Below are positions 1-5,181 of a stretch of 6,731 nucleotides of DNA, piece after piece (position 1 is the first letter of the stretch; the number at the start of each line of letters is the position of its first letter). The notes under the pieces are model-generated. The model was not told the DNA's origin. It searched no databases and saw only the letters and a program-made list of their open reading frames with translations. Source of the DNA: Sulfurimonadaceae bacterium (lineage in GTDB: Bacteria; Campylobacterota; Campylobacteria; Campylobacterales; Sulfurimonadaceae). The DNA is taken from assembly GCA_026193155.1 (NCBI GenBank), contig JAPHSI010000073.1, positions 1 to 6,731 on the forward strand, given 5' to 3'. Both the position numbers and the translations under genes were made by a program.

Positions 1-209
1 ATTGTCAGTTTTGTTGGGTATATTGTCCTGATATATCAATCATTTCTCGTGATAAAAAAATGGTTGGTGTGGATATGGATCACTGTAAAGGGTGTGGTAT
101 CTGTGTTGAGGTTTGTCCAACAAACCCTAAATCACTTTTAATGTTCGCTGAACAAGCAGATGAAGAAACTGAGATAGCTCAGTGGCCTGCGAAAGATGAG
201 GAGAAATAA
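1..209 (+). CDS. porD: Pyruvate:ferredoxin oxidoreductase delta subunit (2x[4Fe-4S] ferredoxin), 3' part
   Basis: This is the C-terminal 68 residues of a gene cut by the window start; the frame begins at base 3 and ends with TAA at 207-209. The delta subunit is a small bacterial-type ferredoxin that passes electrons from the catalytic subunits of pyruvate:ferredoxin oxidoreductase to external ferredoxin or flavodoxin. The visible part opens with CQFCWVYCPD, the end of the first cluster motif (its first Cys lies outside the window). It then has a complete second motif, CKGCGICVEVCP, giving four Cys for one [4Fe-4S] cluster, followed by TNPKSLLMF and an acidic tail. The CWxYCPD form is typical of PorD and of related 2-oxoacid oxidoreductase delta subunits. 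The stop lies 2 nt before the porA start, so the two are surely co-transcribed. The family call is firm; pyruvate as substrate is inferred from porA and porB. Confidence 0.9.
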   Translation, partial: CQFCWVYCPDISIISRDKKMVGVDMDHCKGCGICVEVCPTNPKSLLMFAEQADEETEIAQWPAKDEEK

Positions 210-211
210 TA

Positions 212-1435
212 ATGGCATTTGATAAAATGGAATTAAGAGATGTTGAAGTTTGGGATGGGAATATGGCAGCAAGCCAGGCAATGCGTCAAGCACAAATTGA
301 TGTTGTTGCTGCATACCCGATTACTCCATCGACACCGGTTGTTGAAAACTATGCTGGATTTTTAGCAAACAATTTCATCGAAGGTGAATTTGTAATGGTT
401 GAGTCTGAACATGCTGCAATGAGTGGCTGTATCGGTGCTGCTGCTGCAGGTGGACGTGTAGCTACTGCAACATCTTCACAAGGTTTTGCTTTAATGGTAG
501 AGACTCTTTACCAAGCATCAGGTATGCGTTTACCAATCGTTCTTAATGTTGTTAATCGTGCACTTGCTGCACCTCTTAACGTTAACGGTGACCACTCAGA
601 TATGTACCTAGGTCGTGATTCTGGTTGGATTCAGTTTGATTCATATTGTCCTCAAGATGTATATGATTTAAACCTTATTGCGTTTAAAGTTTCAGAAGAT
701 CATGATGTTCGTTTACCTGCTATGGTACACCAAGATGGTTTTATGACTTCTCATACTGCACAAGGTGTACATACTTTAGATGACGATACTGCTTATGGAT
801 TTGTTGGTGAGTATAAGCCAATGAACGATATGCTTGATTTTGATCATCCTGTAACTCATGGTGTACAAACTGAAGAAGATTGGCACTTTGAGCATAAAGC
901 TCGTCAACATAGTGATCTTATGACTAAAGTTTTCCCAAAAATTCAAGCTGCTTTTGATGACTTTGAAAAACTAACAGGTCGTAAATATAACATGGTTGAG
1001 ACTTATGATACAGACGATGCAGATGTAGCTGTAGTTTGTATGGGTACATCTGTTGAGACTGCTCGTGAAGTTGCAACTGAGATGAGAGCAAAGGGTATAA
1101 AAGCCGGTGTCGTAGGTATCCGTGTTATTCGTCCTTTCCCATTTGAGCAGATTGCAGATGCATTAAAAGGTTTAAAAGCTATAGCAACATTAGATCGTTC
1201 AAATCCTAATGGTACAGTTGGTATGTTATTTAATGAGATAGCAGGTTCTATGTATAACTTAGATACTCGTCCAATGATTTCAGGTTATGTATATGGTTTA
1301 GGTGGACGTGATTTAACTAAAGTTCATTTAACTGAGCTTTATACAGAGCTACAAGCAAATGTAGATGCAGGAAAAATCACAACTCCTCTACAACAGTTTA
1401 TCGGTGTTCGTGGACCGAAACTATCATTTTTATAA
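212..1435 (+). CDS. porA: Pyruvate:ferredoxin oxidoreductase alpha subunit
   Basis: The 407-residue alpha subunit carries the pyrimidine-side thiamine diphosphate (TPP) domain of pyruvate:ferredoxin oxidoreductase, which interconverts pyruvate plus CoA with acetyl-CoA, CO2 and reduced ferredoxin. The N-terminal domain (about residues 15-240) contains AAYPITPSTP (33-42), the VESEHAAM segment (63-70) with Glu64 and Glu66 as candidates for the glutamate that activates TPP, and GDHSDMYLGRDSGW (126-139). The second domain (about 271-400) contains VVCMGTS and VGIRVIRPFP (301-310), standard for the family. Length is normal for a stand-alone alpha subunit. ATG at 212 is preceded by GAGGAG at 198-203, which lies inside the end of porD and suggests translational coupling. 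Soluble cytoplasmic enzyme, no membrane segment. In Campylobacterota this enzyme feeds acetyl-CoA metabolism and, in autotrophs, the reductive TCA cycle; direction cannot be read from the sequence. Other 2-oxoacid substrates are possible but less likely. Confidence 0.95.
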   Translation: MAFDKMELRDVEVWDGNMAASQAMRQAQIDVVAAYPITPSTPVVENYAGFLANNFIEGEFVMVESEHAAMSGCIGAAAAGGRVATATSSQGFALMVETLYQASGMRLPIVLNVVNRALAAPLNVNGDHSDMYLGRDSGWIQFDSYCPQDVYDLNLIAFKVSEDHDVRLPAMVHQDGFMTSHTAQGVHTLDDDTAYGFVGEYKPMNDMLDFDHPVTHGVQTEEDWHFEHKARQHSDLMTKVFPKIQAAFDDFEKLTGRKYNMVETYDTDDADVAVVCMGTSVETAREVATEMRAKGIKAGVVGIRVIRPFPFEQIADALKGLKAIATLDRSNPNGTVGMLFNEIAGSMYNLDTRPMISGYVYGLGGRDLTKVHLTELYTELQANVDAGKITTPLQQFIGVRGPKLSFL

Positions 1436-1446
1436 GAAGGTGACTT

Positions 1447-2403
1447 ATGAGTGAAATGAAAAAAATAAAAAATTTAAAAGAGTTCTCAACTTCTGCAGAC
1501 AGATTTGAGGGAGCAAACCTTCTTTGTCCTGGTTGTGCCCACTCTATCATTGTTCGTGAAGTTTTAAATGCGACTAATGATGATATGGTTCTTTCTGCAT
1601 CAACAGGTTGTTTAGAAGTTTGTACGGCAGTTTATCCTTATACATCTTGGGATGCATCTTGGATTCATATTGGTTTTGAGAATGGCTCGACTGCAGTTGC
1701 AGGTGCTGAGACTATGCATAAAGTATTAAAAAGAAAAGGTCGCCTAAAGCAGCCTGATCGTAACCCTAAATTCGTATCTTTTGCGGGTGACGGTGCTTCA
1801 TATGATATCGGTTTCCAATGGATTTCTGGTTGTATGGAACGTGGTCATAACATTATGCACGTTGTATTAGATAACGAAGTATATGCAAATACTGGTGGAC
1901 AACGTTCATCTTCAACTCCTATCGGTGCTAGTGCTACTACTTCTCAAGCTGGTACGCACTCTTACGGTGAGAAAAGAAATAAAAAAGATATGGTATCTAT
2001 TATGGCTAGCCATCATATTCCATATTCTGCACAAGTTGCTCCAAATAAATGGAAAGACATGGTTAAGAAAATTCAACACGGATTCTCTGTTGATGGTCCT
2101 GTATTTATCAATGCGGCATCTCCATGTACAACTGAGTGGAAGTTTGATCCAAAAGATACAATGCATCTAGCTGATTTAGCTACAGACTCATTAGTATTTC
2201 CATTATATGAAATCATTGACGGTCGTGAGTTAAACATTACATACAGACCAAAAAATGTTGTGCCTGTTGAAGAATATTTAGCTGCACAAGGGCGTTTCAA
2301 ACACTTATTTAAAGATGAGTACAAATACTTAATTAAAGAGTGGCAAGAACGTATTGATGAGAATTGGGCGTACTTAAATCGTCGCGAAGAAGCAAGAGTT
2401 TAA
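1447..2403 (+). CDS. porB: Pyruvate:ferredoxin oxidoreductase beta subunit
   Basis: The 318-residue beta subunit binds the diphosphate end of TPP and the proximal [4Fe-4S] cluster. The cluster ligands are visible as CPGC (Cys27, Cys30), the Cys of STGC (Cys55) and the Cys of ASPC (Cys227), matching the four-Cys pattern of stand-alone PorB. The TPP/Mg motif starts at GDG (114-116) and ends in LDNEVYANTGGQ (141-152), with Asn143 and Asn148 as likely Mg and TPP contacts. The TGGQRS and TPIGA stretch that follows is characteristic of pyruvate enzymes rather than oxoglutarate ones. The start ATG has AGAAGG at 1435-1440, overlapping the porA stop, with 11 nt between the genes. It is the last gene of the por unit; a candidate terminator lies about 47 nt downstream. 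Two long open frames in the other directions inside this gene are shadows. Confidence 0.95.
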   Translation: MSEMKKIKNLKEFSTSADRFEGANLLCPGCAHSIIVREVLNATNDDMVLSASTGCLEVCTAVYPYTSWDASWIHIGFENGSTAVAGAETMHKVLKRKGRLKQPDRNPKFVSFAGDGASYDIGFQWISGCMERGHNIMHVVLDNEVYANTGGQRSSSTPIGASATTSQAGTHSYGEKRNKKDMVSIMASHHIPYSAQVAPNKWKDMVKKIQHGFSVDGPVFINAASPCTTEWKFDPKDTMHLADLATDSLVFPLYEIIDGRELNITYRPKNVVPVEEYLAAQGRFKHLFKDEYKYLIKEWQERIDENWAYLNRREEARV

Positions 2404-2417
2404 TTTATAAGCTTTCA

Positions 2418-2503
2418 TCTTCAGTAAATCTTGCACAAGATGAGCAAACGGCAGACTTCAAGTCTAGCCTTTTTGCTCCTGATGCACAATCTTCACTAAA
2501 TCT
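2418..2503. repeat. Long imperfect palindrome in the porB-luxS gap
   Basis: Around the terminator core the two halves are complementary over most of their length: GAGCAAA (2442-2448) pairs with TTTGCTC (2472-2478), and a TGCA lies beyond each. The ends are also near-identical direct repeats: ATCTTCAGTAAATCT at 2418-2432 and ATCTTCACTAAATCT at 2489-2503 differ at one base. A smaller perfect inverted repeat, ATCTTG-CA-CAAGAT, sits at 2428-2441. This is more structure than a simple terminator needs. It could be a dispersed palindromic repeat (REP- or MITE-like) or a structured 3' UTR. Minus strand 2408-2512 is an open frame of 35 codons without ATG, described under findings. Copy number in the genome is unknown. 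Confidence 0.5.
2450..2474 (+). terminator. Probable Rho-independent terminator of the por operon
   Basis: Arms GGCAGAC (2450-2456) and GTCT-a-GCC (2462-2469) pair with one bulged A and a TTCAA loop, and TTTTT (2470-2474) follows directly. The stem is GC-richer than everything around it and lies 47 nt after the porB stop. Outer complementary blocks (GAGCAAA at 2442-2448 with TTTGCTC at 2472-2478) could lengthen the stem but would use the T-run. Termination is inferred; there is no minus-strand gene that would need a bidirectional terminator here. Confidence 0.65.
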
Positions 2504-2582
2504 AAAACCTTTTTACTTTAAAATAACATTTTCAAATTAAAAATTAAACTTTCAATTTCAACAAACATAAACCTTTTAACGA

Positions 2583-2618
2583 TAAAATATCCATAATAAA
2601 TAGAAATAAAATTAAGGA
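2583..2618 (+). promoter_or_regulatory. Possible luxS promoter -10 and ribosome binding site
   Basis: The 120 nt before luxS are extremely AT-rich. TAAAAT at 2583-2588 (within GATAAAATAT) is a plausible sigma-70 -10 box; no convincing -35 is seen at the right spacing, which is usual in Campylobacterota, where -35 elements are weak. CATAAT at 2592-2597 is an alternative. AAGGA at 2614-2618 is a good ribosome binding site 8 nt before the luxS ATG. The ribosome site is solid; the promoter position is a guess. Confidence 0.35.
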
Positions 2619-2626
2619 AATTCACT

Positions 2627-3130
2627 ATGCCATTATTAGATTCATTTACAGTAGACCACACAATTATGCCAGCCCCTGCAGTTCGAAAAGCAAAAGGGAT
2701 GAAAAGCCCTAGCGGAGATGCTATTACGGTATTTGATTTACGTTTTGTAAAACCAAATAAAGATACTTTATCTAGTGAAGGTATACATACGCTAGAACAC
2801 CTATTTGCAGGTTTTATGCGTGATCATTTAAACTCTAAAAAAGTAGAGATAATTGATGTTTCACCTATGGGCTGTCGTACAGGTTTTTACATGTCTGTTT
2901 TAGGTAAACCGACTGAAAAAAAAGTTGCAAAGGCTTGGGAAGCTTCTATGAAAGATATTTTAGAAGTTAAAAGAAAAAAAGATATTCCCGAACTTAACAA
3001 GTATCAATGTGGTACATACAAAATGCACTCTTTGAATGATGCCAAAGATATTGCAAAAAATGTGCTTAAAAAAGGCATCGGTATTATGAGCAATAAAGAC
3101 TTAAAGTTAGATCTTAAAAAGGTAAAGTAG
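2627..3130 (+). CDS. luxS: S-ribosylhomocysteine lyase, autoinducer-2 synthesis protein LuxS
   Basis: LuxS cleaves S-ribosylhomocysteine to homocysteine and 4,5-dihydroxy-2,3-pentanedione (DPD), the precursor of autoinducer-2. It acts in the cytoplasm after the nucleosidase Pfs in the activated methyl cycle. The 167-residue protein is normal length. The metal site is complete: HTLEH gives His54 and His58 with Glu57 as the general base, and Cys128 in KYQCGTY is the third metal ligand. The catalytic Cys83 lies in MGCRTGFY. The N-terminus (LLDSFTVDHTIMPAPAVR) is the conserved substrate-binding start that makes the dimer active site. ATG 2627 is the only sensible start. The gene heads a compact unit with two unknown genes rather than with pfs or methionine genes. 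Whether AI-2 is used for signalling cannot be told from the sequence; metabolic detoxification alone is possible. Confidence 0.97.
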   Translation: MPLLDSFTVDHTIMPAPAVRKAKGMKSPSGDAITVFDLRFVKPNKDTLSSEGIHTLEHLFAGFMRDHLNSKKVEIIDVSPMGCRTGFYMSVLGKPTEKKVAKAWEASMKDILEVKRKKDIPELNKYQCGTYKMHSLNDAKDIAKNVLKKGIGIMSNKDLKLDLKKVK

Positions 3131-3433
3131 ATGCTGTTGTTACTTCCTATGGATTCAACAAACCAAGATGAAGCAAAATTAACTAAGGTTTTTGAAGCCA
3201 AAACTTGGGCTCAAGTTGATGTTGATGAAGGAAAGATTCAAAGTATCAAGTTTAACGATACTTTTGATGGCTTTGATGATATAAGTGAAGCTGTGGTATT
3301 TGAAAATGACTTTGAAAACCCTATGATGTTTATGGATTACAATATGATGCCTTTAGTTGCCCATGAGCAAAGAAGTATAGATGATATAGTTGAAGCTTTT
3401 TTATTTCGTGAGCTTCATGACATGGCTTACTAG
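3131..3433 (+). CDS. NifX-like (dinitrogenase FeMo-cofactor-binding fold) small acidic protein
   Basis: This 100-residue protein starts with the base right after the luxS stop (TAG then ATG), so it is almost certainly translated from the luxS message. It resembles the small NifX/NifB-C-terminal/YlaK-type fold: an N-terminal strand with PMDS (LLLPMDSTN, 4-12), a middle pair of strands (AQVDVDEGKIQSIKF, 27-41, matching the usual 'vDvddGkI.svev' hairpin), and a C-terminal helix (SIDDIVEAFLFREL, 82-95) like the closing 'sveeAleaf..GeL' helix. It is shorter than typical members and the central 'aDvvI.g.iG' strand-loop is replaced by a Met/Phe-rich stretch (FENPMMFMDYNMMPL), so metal-cluster binding is doubtful. 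It lacks Cys entirely. No nitrogenase genes are in view. The fold assignment is my reading of the pattern, of moderate strength; the function is unknown. Confidence 0.75.
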   Translation: MLLLLPMDSTNQDEAKLTKVFEAKTWAQVDVDEGKIQSIKFNDTFDGFDDISEAVVFENDFENPMMFMDYNMMPLVAHEQRSIDDIVEAFLFRELHDMAY

Positions 3434-3941
3434 GTTTTTACACTTGGGAGATTTATCACAGTTTTTAGAGCTATTTAGTGTACAGCCTGGATATAGATAT
3501 ATTCAGGTTACAACTGAGCTTGATGATACTACTAAGGCTTTATATGACTTGCTTATAAATAACAATTCAGAGCTACGAATTGCATTTTATAGTGAAGACG
3601 AAGCACCAAATATACAAGAGCAATACCCTAAAGCCAATATTCAATATGTAAAGAATTTTAATCATCCTTATAGAGCTTTGCCAAGAGATAACGATATGGT
3701 AATTTATAAAGACATCTTTTCAAAACATAATAAGCAAGAGCTGCTTTTAAAAACTGCATATACGACACTTGCTAATACAGCCGATATTATAATAATGGAA
3801 AAAAAAGGAATTTTAGACATTGCAACTATGATGGAACTTTTTGAAACTTATGAATATCGTGCAGCAAATCATATGGATATAGTAAAAGGATATGACATCT
3901 TTATGGCTAAGAAGATGCATATGTGGGGTAACGGTTTATAG
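3417..3941 (+). CDS. Conserved-looking hypothetical protein, possible degenerate class I methyltransferase
   Basis: Taken from ATG 3417 this is 174 residues; the frame is open from TTG 3390 but that start (and GTG 3408) has no better ribosome site. It overlaps the previous gene by 17 nt (3417-3433), consistent with coupled translation as third gene of the luxS unit. The C-terminal half reads like the end of a Rossmann-type SAM methyltransferase: DMVIYKDIF (93-101), an amphipathic helix with LLLKTAYTTLANT (109-121), the strand DIIIMEKKG (123-131), then LFETYEYRAANHMDI (141-155) and a closing GYDIFMAKKMHMW (158-170). The N-terminal half shows no glycine-rich SAM motif where one would be expected, so it may be an inactive or partner-binding relative. 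No signal peptide or membrane segment. I do not recognise a named family; the methyltransferase idea is inference from pattern only. Its job beside luxS is unknown. Confidence 0.7.
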   Translation: MTWLTRFLHLGDLSQFLELFSVQPGYRYIQVTTELDDTTKALYDLLINNNSELRIAFYSEDEAPNIQEQYPKANIQYVKNFNHPYRALPRDNDMVIYKDIFSKHNKQELLLKTAYTTLANTADIIIMEKKGILDIATMMELFETYEYRAANHMDIVKGYDIFMAKKMHMWGNGL

Positions 3942-3950
3942 AAGAGAAGA

Positions 3951-4238
3951 CTATTTTTCAGTGTTGAACTTATAAAACTCTTTATTTAAATAGTGTACAA
4001 CATCGTCTCTATCGCTATCAAACCAATCTGCATTAGTAGAGTATCTGCAGGCTTCGACCTGATTAGTAAGTTGTTTATAGTTTTTAACTTTACGATTCTT
4101 ATTAGTAAAACTAGTTGAATCATGACATTTATTACATTTTGCAGAAAAATATAACTTTTTACCCCTCTCAGCATCGTAAGCAGATAATAATAGTGGAAAC
4201 AGAAATATAAAATATATTTTTTTATTGATTTTTTTCAT
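3951..4238 (-). CDS. Small periplasmic c-type cytochrome (single CXXCH)
   Basis: A 95-residue precursor with a Lys-rich start (MKKINKK) and hydrophobic core (IYFIFLFPLLLSA) forms a Sec signal peptide with likely cleavage near residue 20. The mature protein has RGKKLYFSAKCNKCHD, in which CNKCH (35-39) is the covalent haem site and the preceding helix is that of class I cytochromes c. There is no Met after residue 1, so the usual Met distal ligand is absent. His82 in DDVVHYLNKEF is one candidate replacement, and an Asn or an open site is another. An extra Cys64 (VEACRYS) is unpaired outside the haem motif. Expected role: electron carrier in the periplasm, partner unknown. ATG (complement of 4236-4238) is preceded by AGGAG at 4244-4248. 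Its 3' end lies 9 nt from the luxS-unit end, converging; its 5' end is divergent from the tRNA methyltransferase. Confidence 0.85.
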   Translation of the reverse strand: MKKINKKIYFIFLFPLLLSAYDAERGKKLYFSAKCNKCHDSTSFTNKNRKVKNYKQLTNQVEACRYSTNADWFDSDRDDVVHYLNKEFYKFNTEK

Positions 4239-4264
4239 CTTTTCTCCTAAAATGCTTCTATAGA

Positions 4265-4276
4265 TGTAACATTACA
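4265..4276. promoter_or_regulatory. Inverted repeat TGTAA-CA-TTACA between divergent genes, possible operator
   Basis: A perfect 5-bp inverted repeat with a 2-nt centre sits 27 nt upstream of the cytochrome start on one side. On the other it lies 7 nt before TATAAT (4284-4289), about where a -35 region would be. TGT...ACA ends are common in operators of several helix-turn-helix families, including Crp/Fnr relatives, but the short half-sites are not diagnostic. In such AT-rich DNA chance is a real alternative. Confidence 0.3.
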
Positions 4277-4283
4277 CATACTA

Positions 4284-4289
4284 TATAAT
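4284..4289 (+). promoter_or_regulatory. Possible -10 box for the tRNA methyltransferase gene
   Basis: TATAAT matches the sigma-70 -10 consensus exactly and lies 53 nt before the SD box of the downstream gene. No -35 match is seen 17 nt upstream. The match is perfect but the region is nearly all A and T, so confidence is modest. Confidence 0.4.
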
Positions 4290-4302
4290 ATTTACTTATG
4301 AA

Positions 4303-4326
4303 ACTATTACTTTAAAATGTAATAGT
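4303..4326 (+). promoter_or_regulatory. Perfect 8-bp inverted repeat in the methyltransferase leader
   Basis: ACTATTAC (4303-4310) and GTAATAGT (4319-4326) are exact reverse complements separated by 8 nt. If TATAAT at 4284 is the -10, the repeat lies within the first 30 nt of the transcript, ending 10 nt before the ribosome binding site. It could be an RNA hairpin in the leader or a repressor site just downstream of the promoter. The stem is AT-rich and would be weak as RNA. Confidence 0.4.
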
Positions 4327-4336
4327 AAAATTTAAT

Positions 4337-4342
4337 AAAGGA
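4337..4342 (+). promoter_or_regulatory. Ribosome binding site that points to an ATA start
   Basis: AAAGGA lies 6 nt before ATA at 4349-4351, which is the second codon after the in-frame stop TAA (4343-4345) and continues into the conserved methyltransferase sequence. No ATG, GTG or TTG lies at suitable distance in that frame. The site therefore supports initiation at ATA, or at an ATG that has changed to ATA. Confidence 0.6.
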
Positions 4343-4348
4343 TAAAAT

Positions 4349-5104
4349 ATAAATTCAAAATTTGACTATGAAGAGCATAAATTAGTTCAAAGTGAAGATG
4401 GCTCTTACACTGCTTATTCAAAGGAATATGATGAACATTATCATTCCACAAAAGATGGAGCTTTACAGGAATCTCTTTTAAAACATGTAATACCTGCATA
4501 TAACTTGACTAAAGATTTACAAGAGATAAATATTATTGATATATGCTTTGGATTAGGATTTAATACACTTTCGACAATTTATTATTATAAAAAAAACAAT
4601 ATAAATAAAAAGATAAATATATATTCTCCAGAGTTAGATGCGAAATTGGTAAAGAGATTAAAAAATTTTACCTATCCGGATGAATTTAAAGATATAACTT
4701 ACATAATAGATGCTCTTAGTAATAATGAAATCTTTGTAGATGATGAATTGAAAATTGAATTATTTCTTGGAGATGCAAGAGAATACATAAGAAATTTGGA
4801 TGTAAAAATTGATATAGTATATCAAGATGCATTTAGTCCCAGTGTAAATCCTATTCTTTGGACTAAAGAATATTTTGCCGAAATTAAAAATATTATGGAT
4901 GGTAAAGGAATTTTAACTACATATTCAACGGCACTTAAAACAAGGCTCGCTTTATGGGAAAATGGGTTTAACATATATATAAATGCAGGCAAAGAGTTTA
5001 GACAAGCTACAGTTGCATCTTTAACTGAAATTGATGGATATGAAGAAGTTGATATGCTACATAAGATTAAATGTAATCCAAGTATAGAAGCTCTTAAAGA
5101 TTAA
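4349..5104 (+). CDS. mnmD: tRNA 5-methylaminomethyl-2-thiouridine methyltransferase, MnmD/MnmC2 type, with apparent ATA start
   Basis: The frame gives a 251-residue protein if begun at ATA 4349. MnmC2/MnmD uses SAM to methylate nm5(s2)U to mnm5(s2)U at the wobble base of certain tRNAs. Family marks: DGSYTAYSKEYDEHYHST (roughly 19-36) with GALQESL just after, the N-terminal signature; DICFGLGFNT (64-73), the SAM-binding motif I; and DAFSPSVNPILWT (160-172), the catalytic-domain signature. There is no FAD oxidoreductase domain, so this is the stand-alone methyltransferase rather than bifunctional MnmC. The first ATG/GTG/TTG in frame is TTG 4505 (residue 53), which would delete the N-terminal signature and lacks a ribosome site. 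AAAGGA at 4337-4342 is correctly placed for ATA. Options are a true AUA start, a point mutation that weakens or kills the gene, or a base-call error. The rest of the frame is intact with normal conserved residues, so it is not an old pseudogene. Family call strong, start call moderate. Confidence 0.88.
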   Translation: MNSKFDYEEHKLVQSEDGSYTAYSKEYDEHYHSTKDGALQESLLKHVIPAYNLTKDLQEINIIDICFGLGFNTLSTIYYYKKNNINKKINIYSPELDAKLVKRLKNFTYPDEFKDITYIIDALSNNEIFVDDELKIELFLGDAREYIRNLDVKIDIVYQDAFSPSVNPILWTKEYFAEIKNIMDGKGILTTYSTALKTRLALWENGFNIYINAGKEFRQATVASLTEIDGYEEVDMLHKIKCNPSIEALKD

Positions 5105-5148
5105 TAAAACTTGCTTTAAGTATAAACATCATAGAATCATAATATATG

Positions 5149-5165
5149 GTACTTTACATAAGTAC
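5149..5165 (+). promoter_or_regulatory. Inverted repeat GTACTT-5-AAGTAC before the kinase gene
   Basis: GTACTT (5149-5154) and AAGTAC (5160-5165) are perfect reverse complements around TACAT. The right arm ends directly before the ribosome binding site AAAGGGG (5166-5172). It could be an operator or a small leader hairpin. Six-base arms in AT-rich DNA are weak evidence. Confidence 0.3.
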
Positions 5166-5181
5166 AAAGGGGTGTGTTTTA

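Noticed and set aside
1883..2324. Open frames of 83-95 codons on both strands inside porB
   Set aside because: They lie wholly within a strongly conserved gene, lack ribosome sites and give Leu/Ser-rich or low-information proteins. They are shadow frames.
2408..2512. A real 35-residue Cys-containing protein on the minus strand
   Set aside because: There is no ATG and no ribosome site, and the sequence is largely the mirror of a palindrome; it is kept as a finding about the repeat, not as a gene.
3004..3201. Minus-strand open frame across the luxS end
   Set aside because: It overlaps the LuxS C-terminus including the metal-binding Cys and the start of the next gene, with no family likeness.
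4505..5104. TTG 4505 as start of the MnmD-type methyltransferase
   Set aside because: It removes the N-terminal family signature and has no ribosome binding site; the conserved frame clearly extends upstream to 4349.
5146..5181. ATG 5146 as start of the receiver-kinase protein
   Set aside because: The added 12 residues are unlike receiver domains and span an inverted repeat and the ribosome binding site for ATG 5182.
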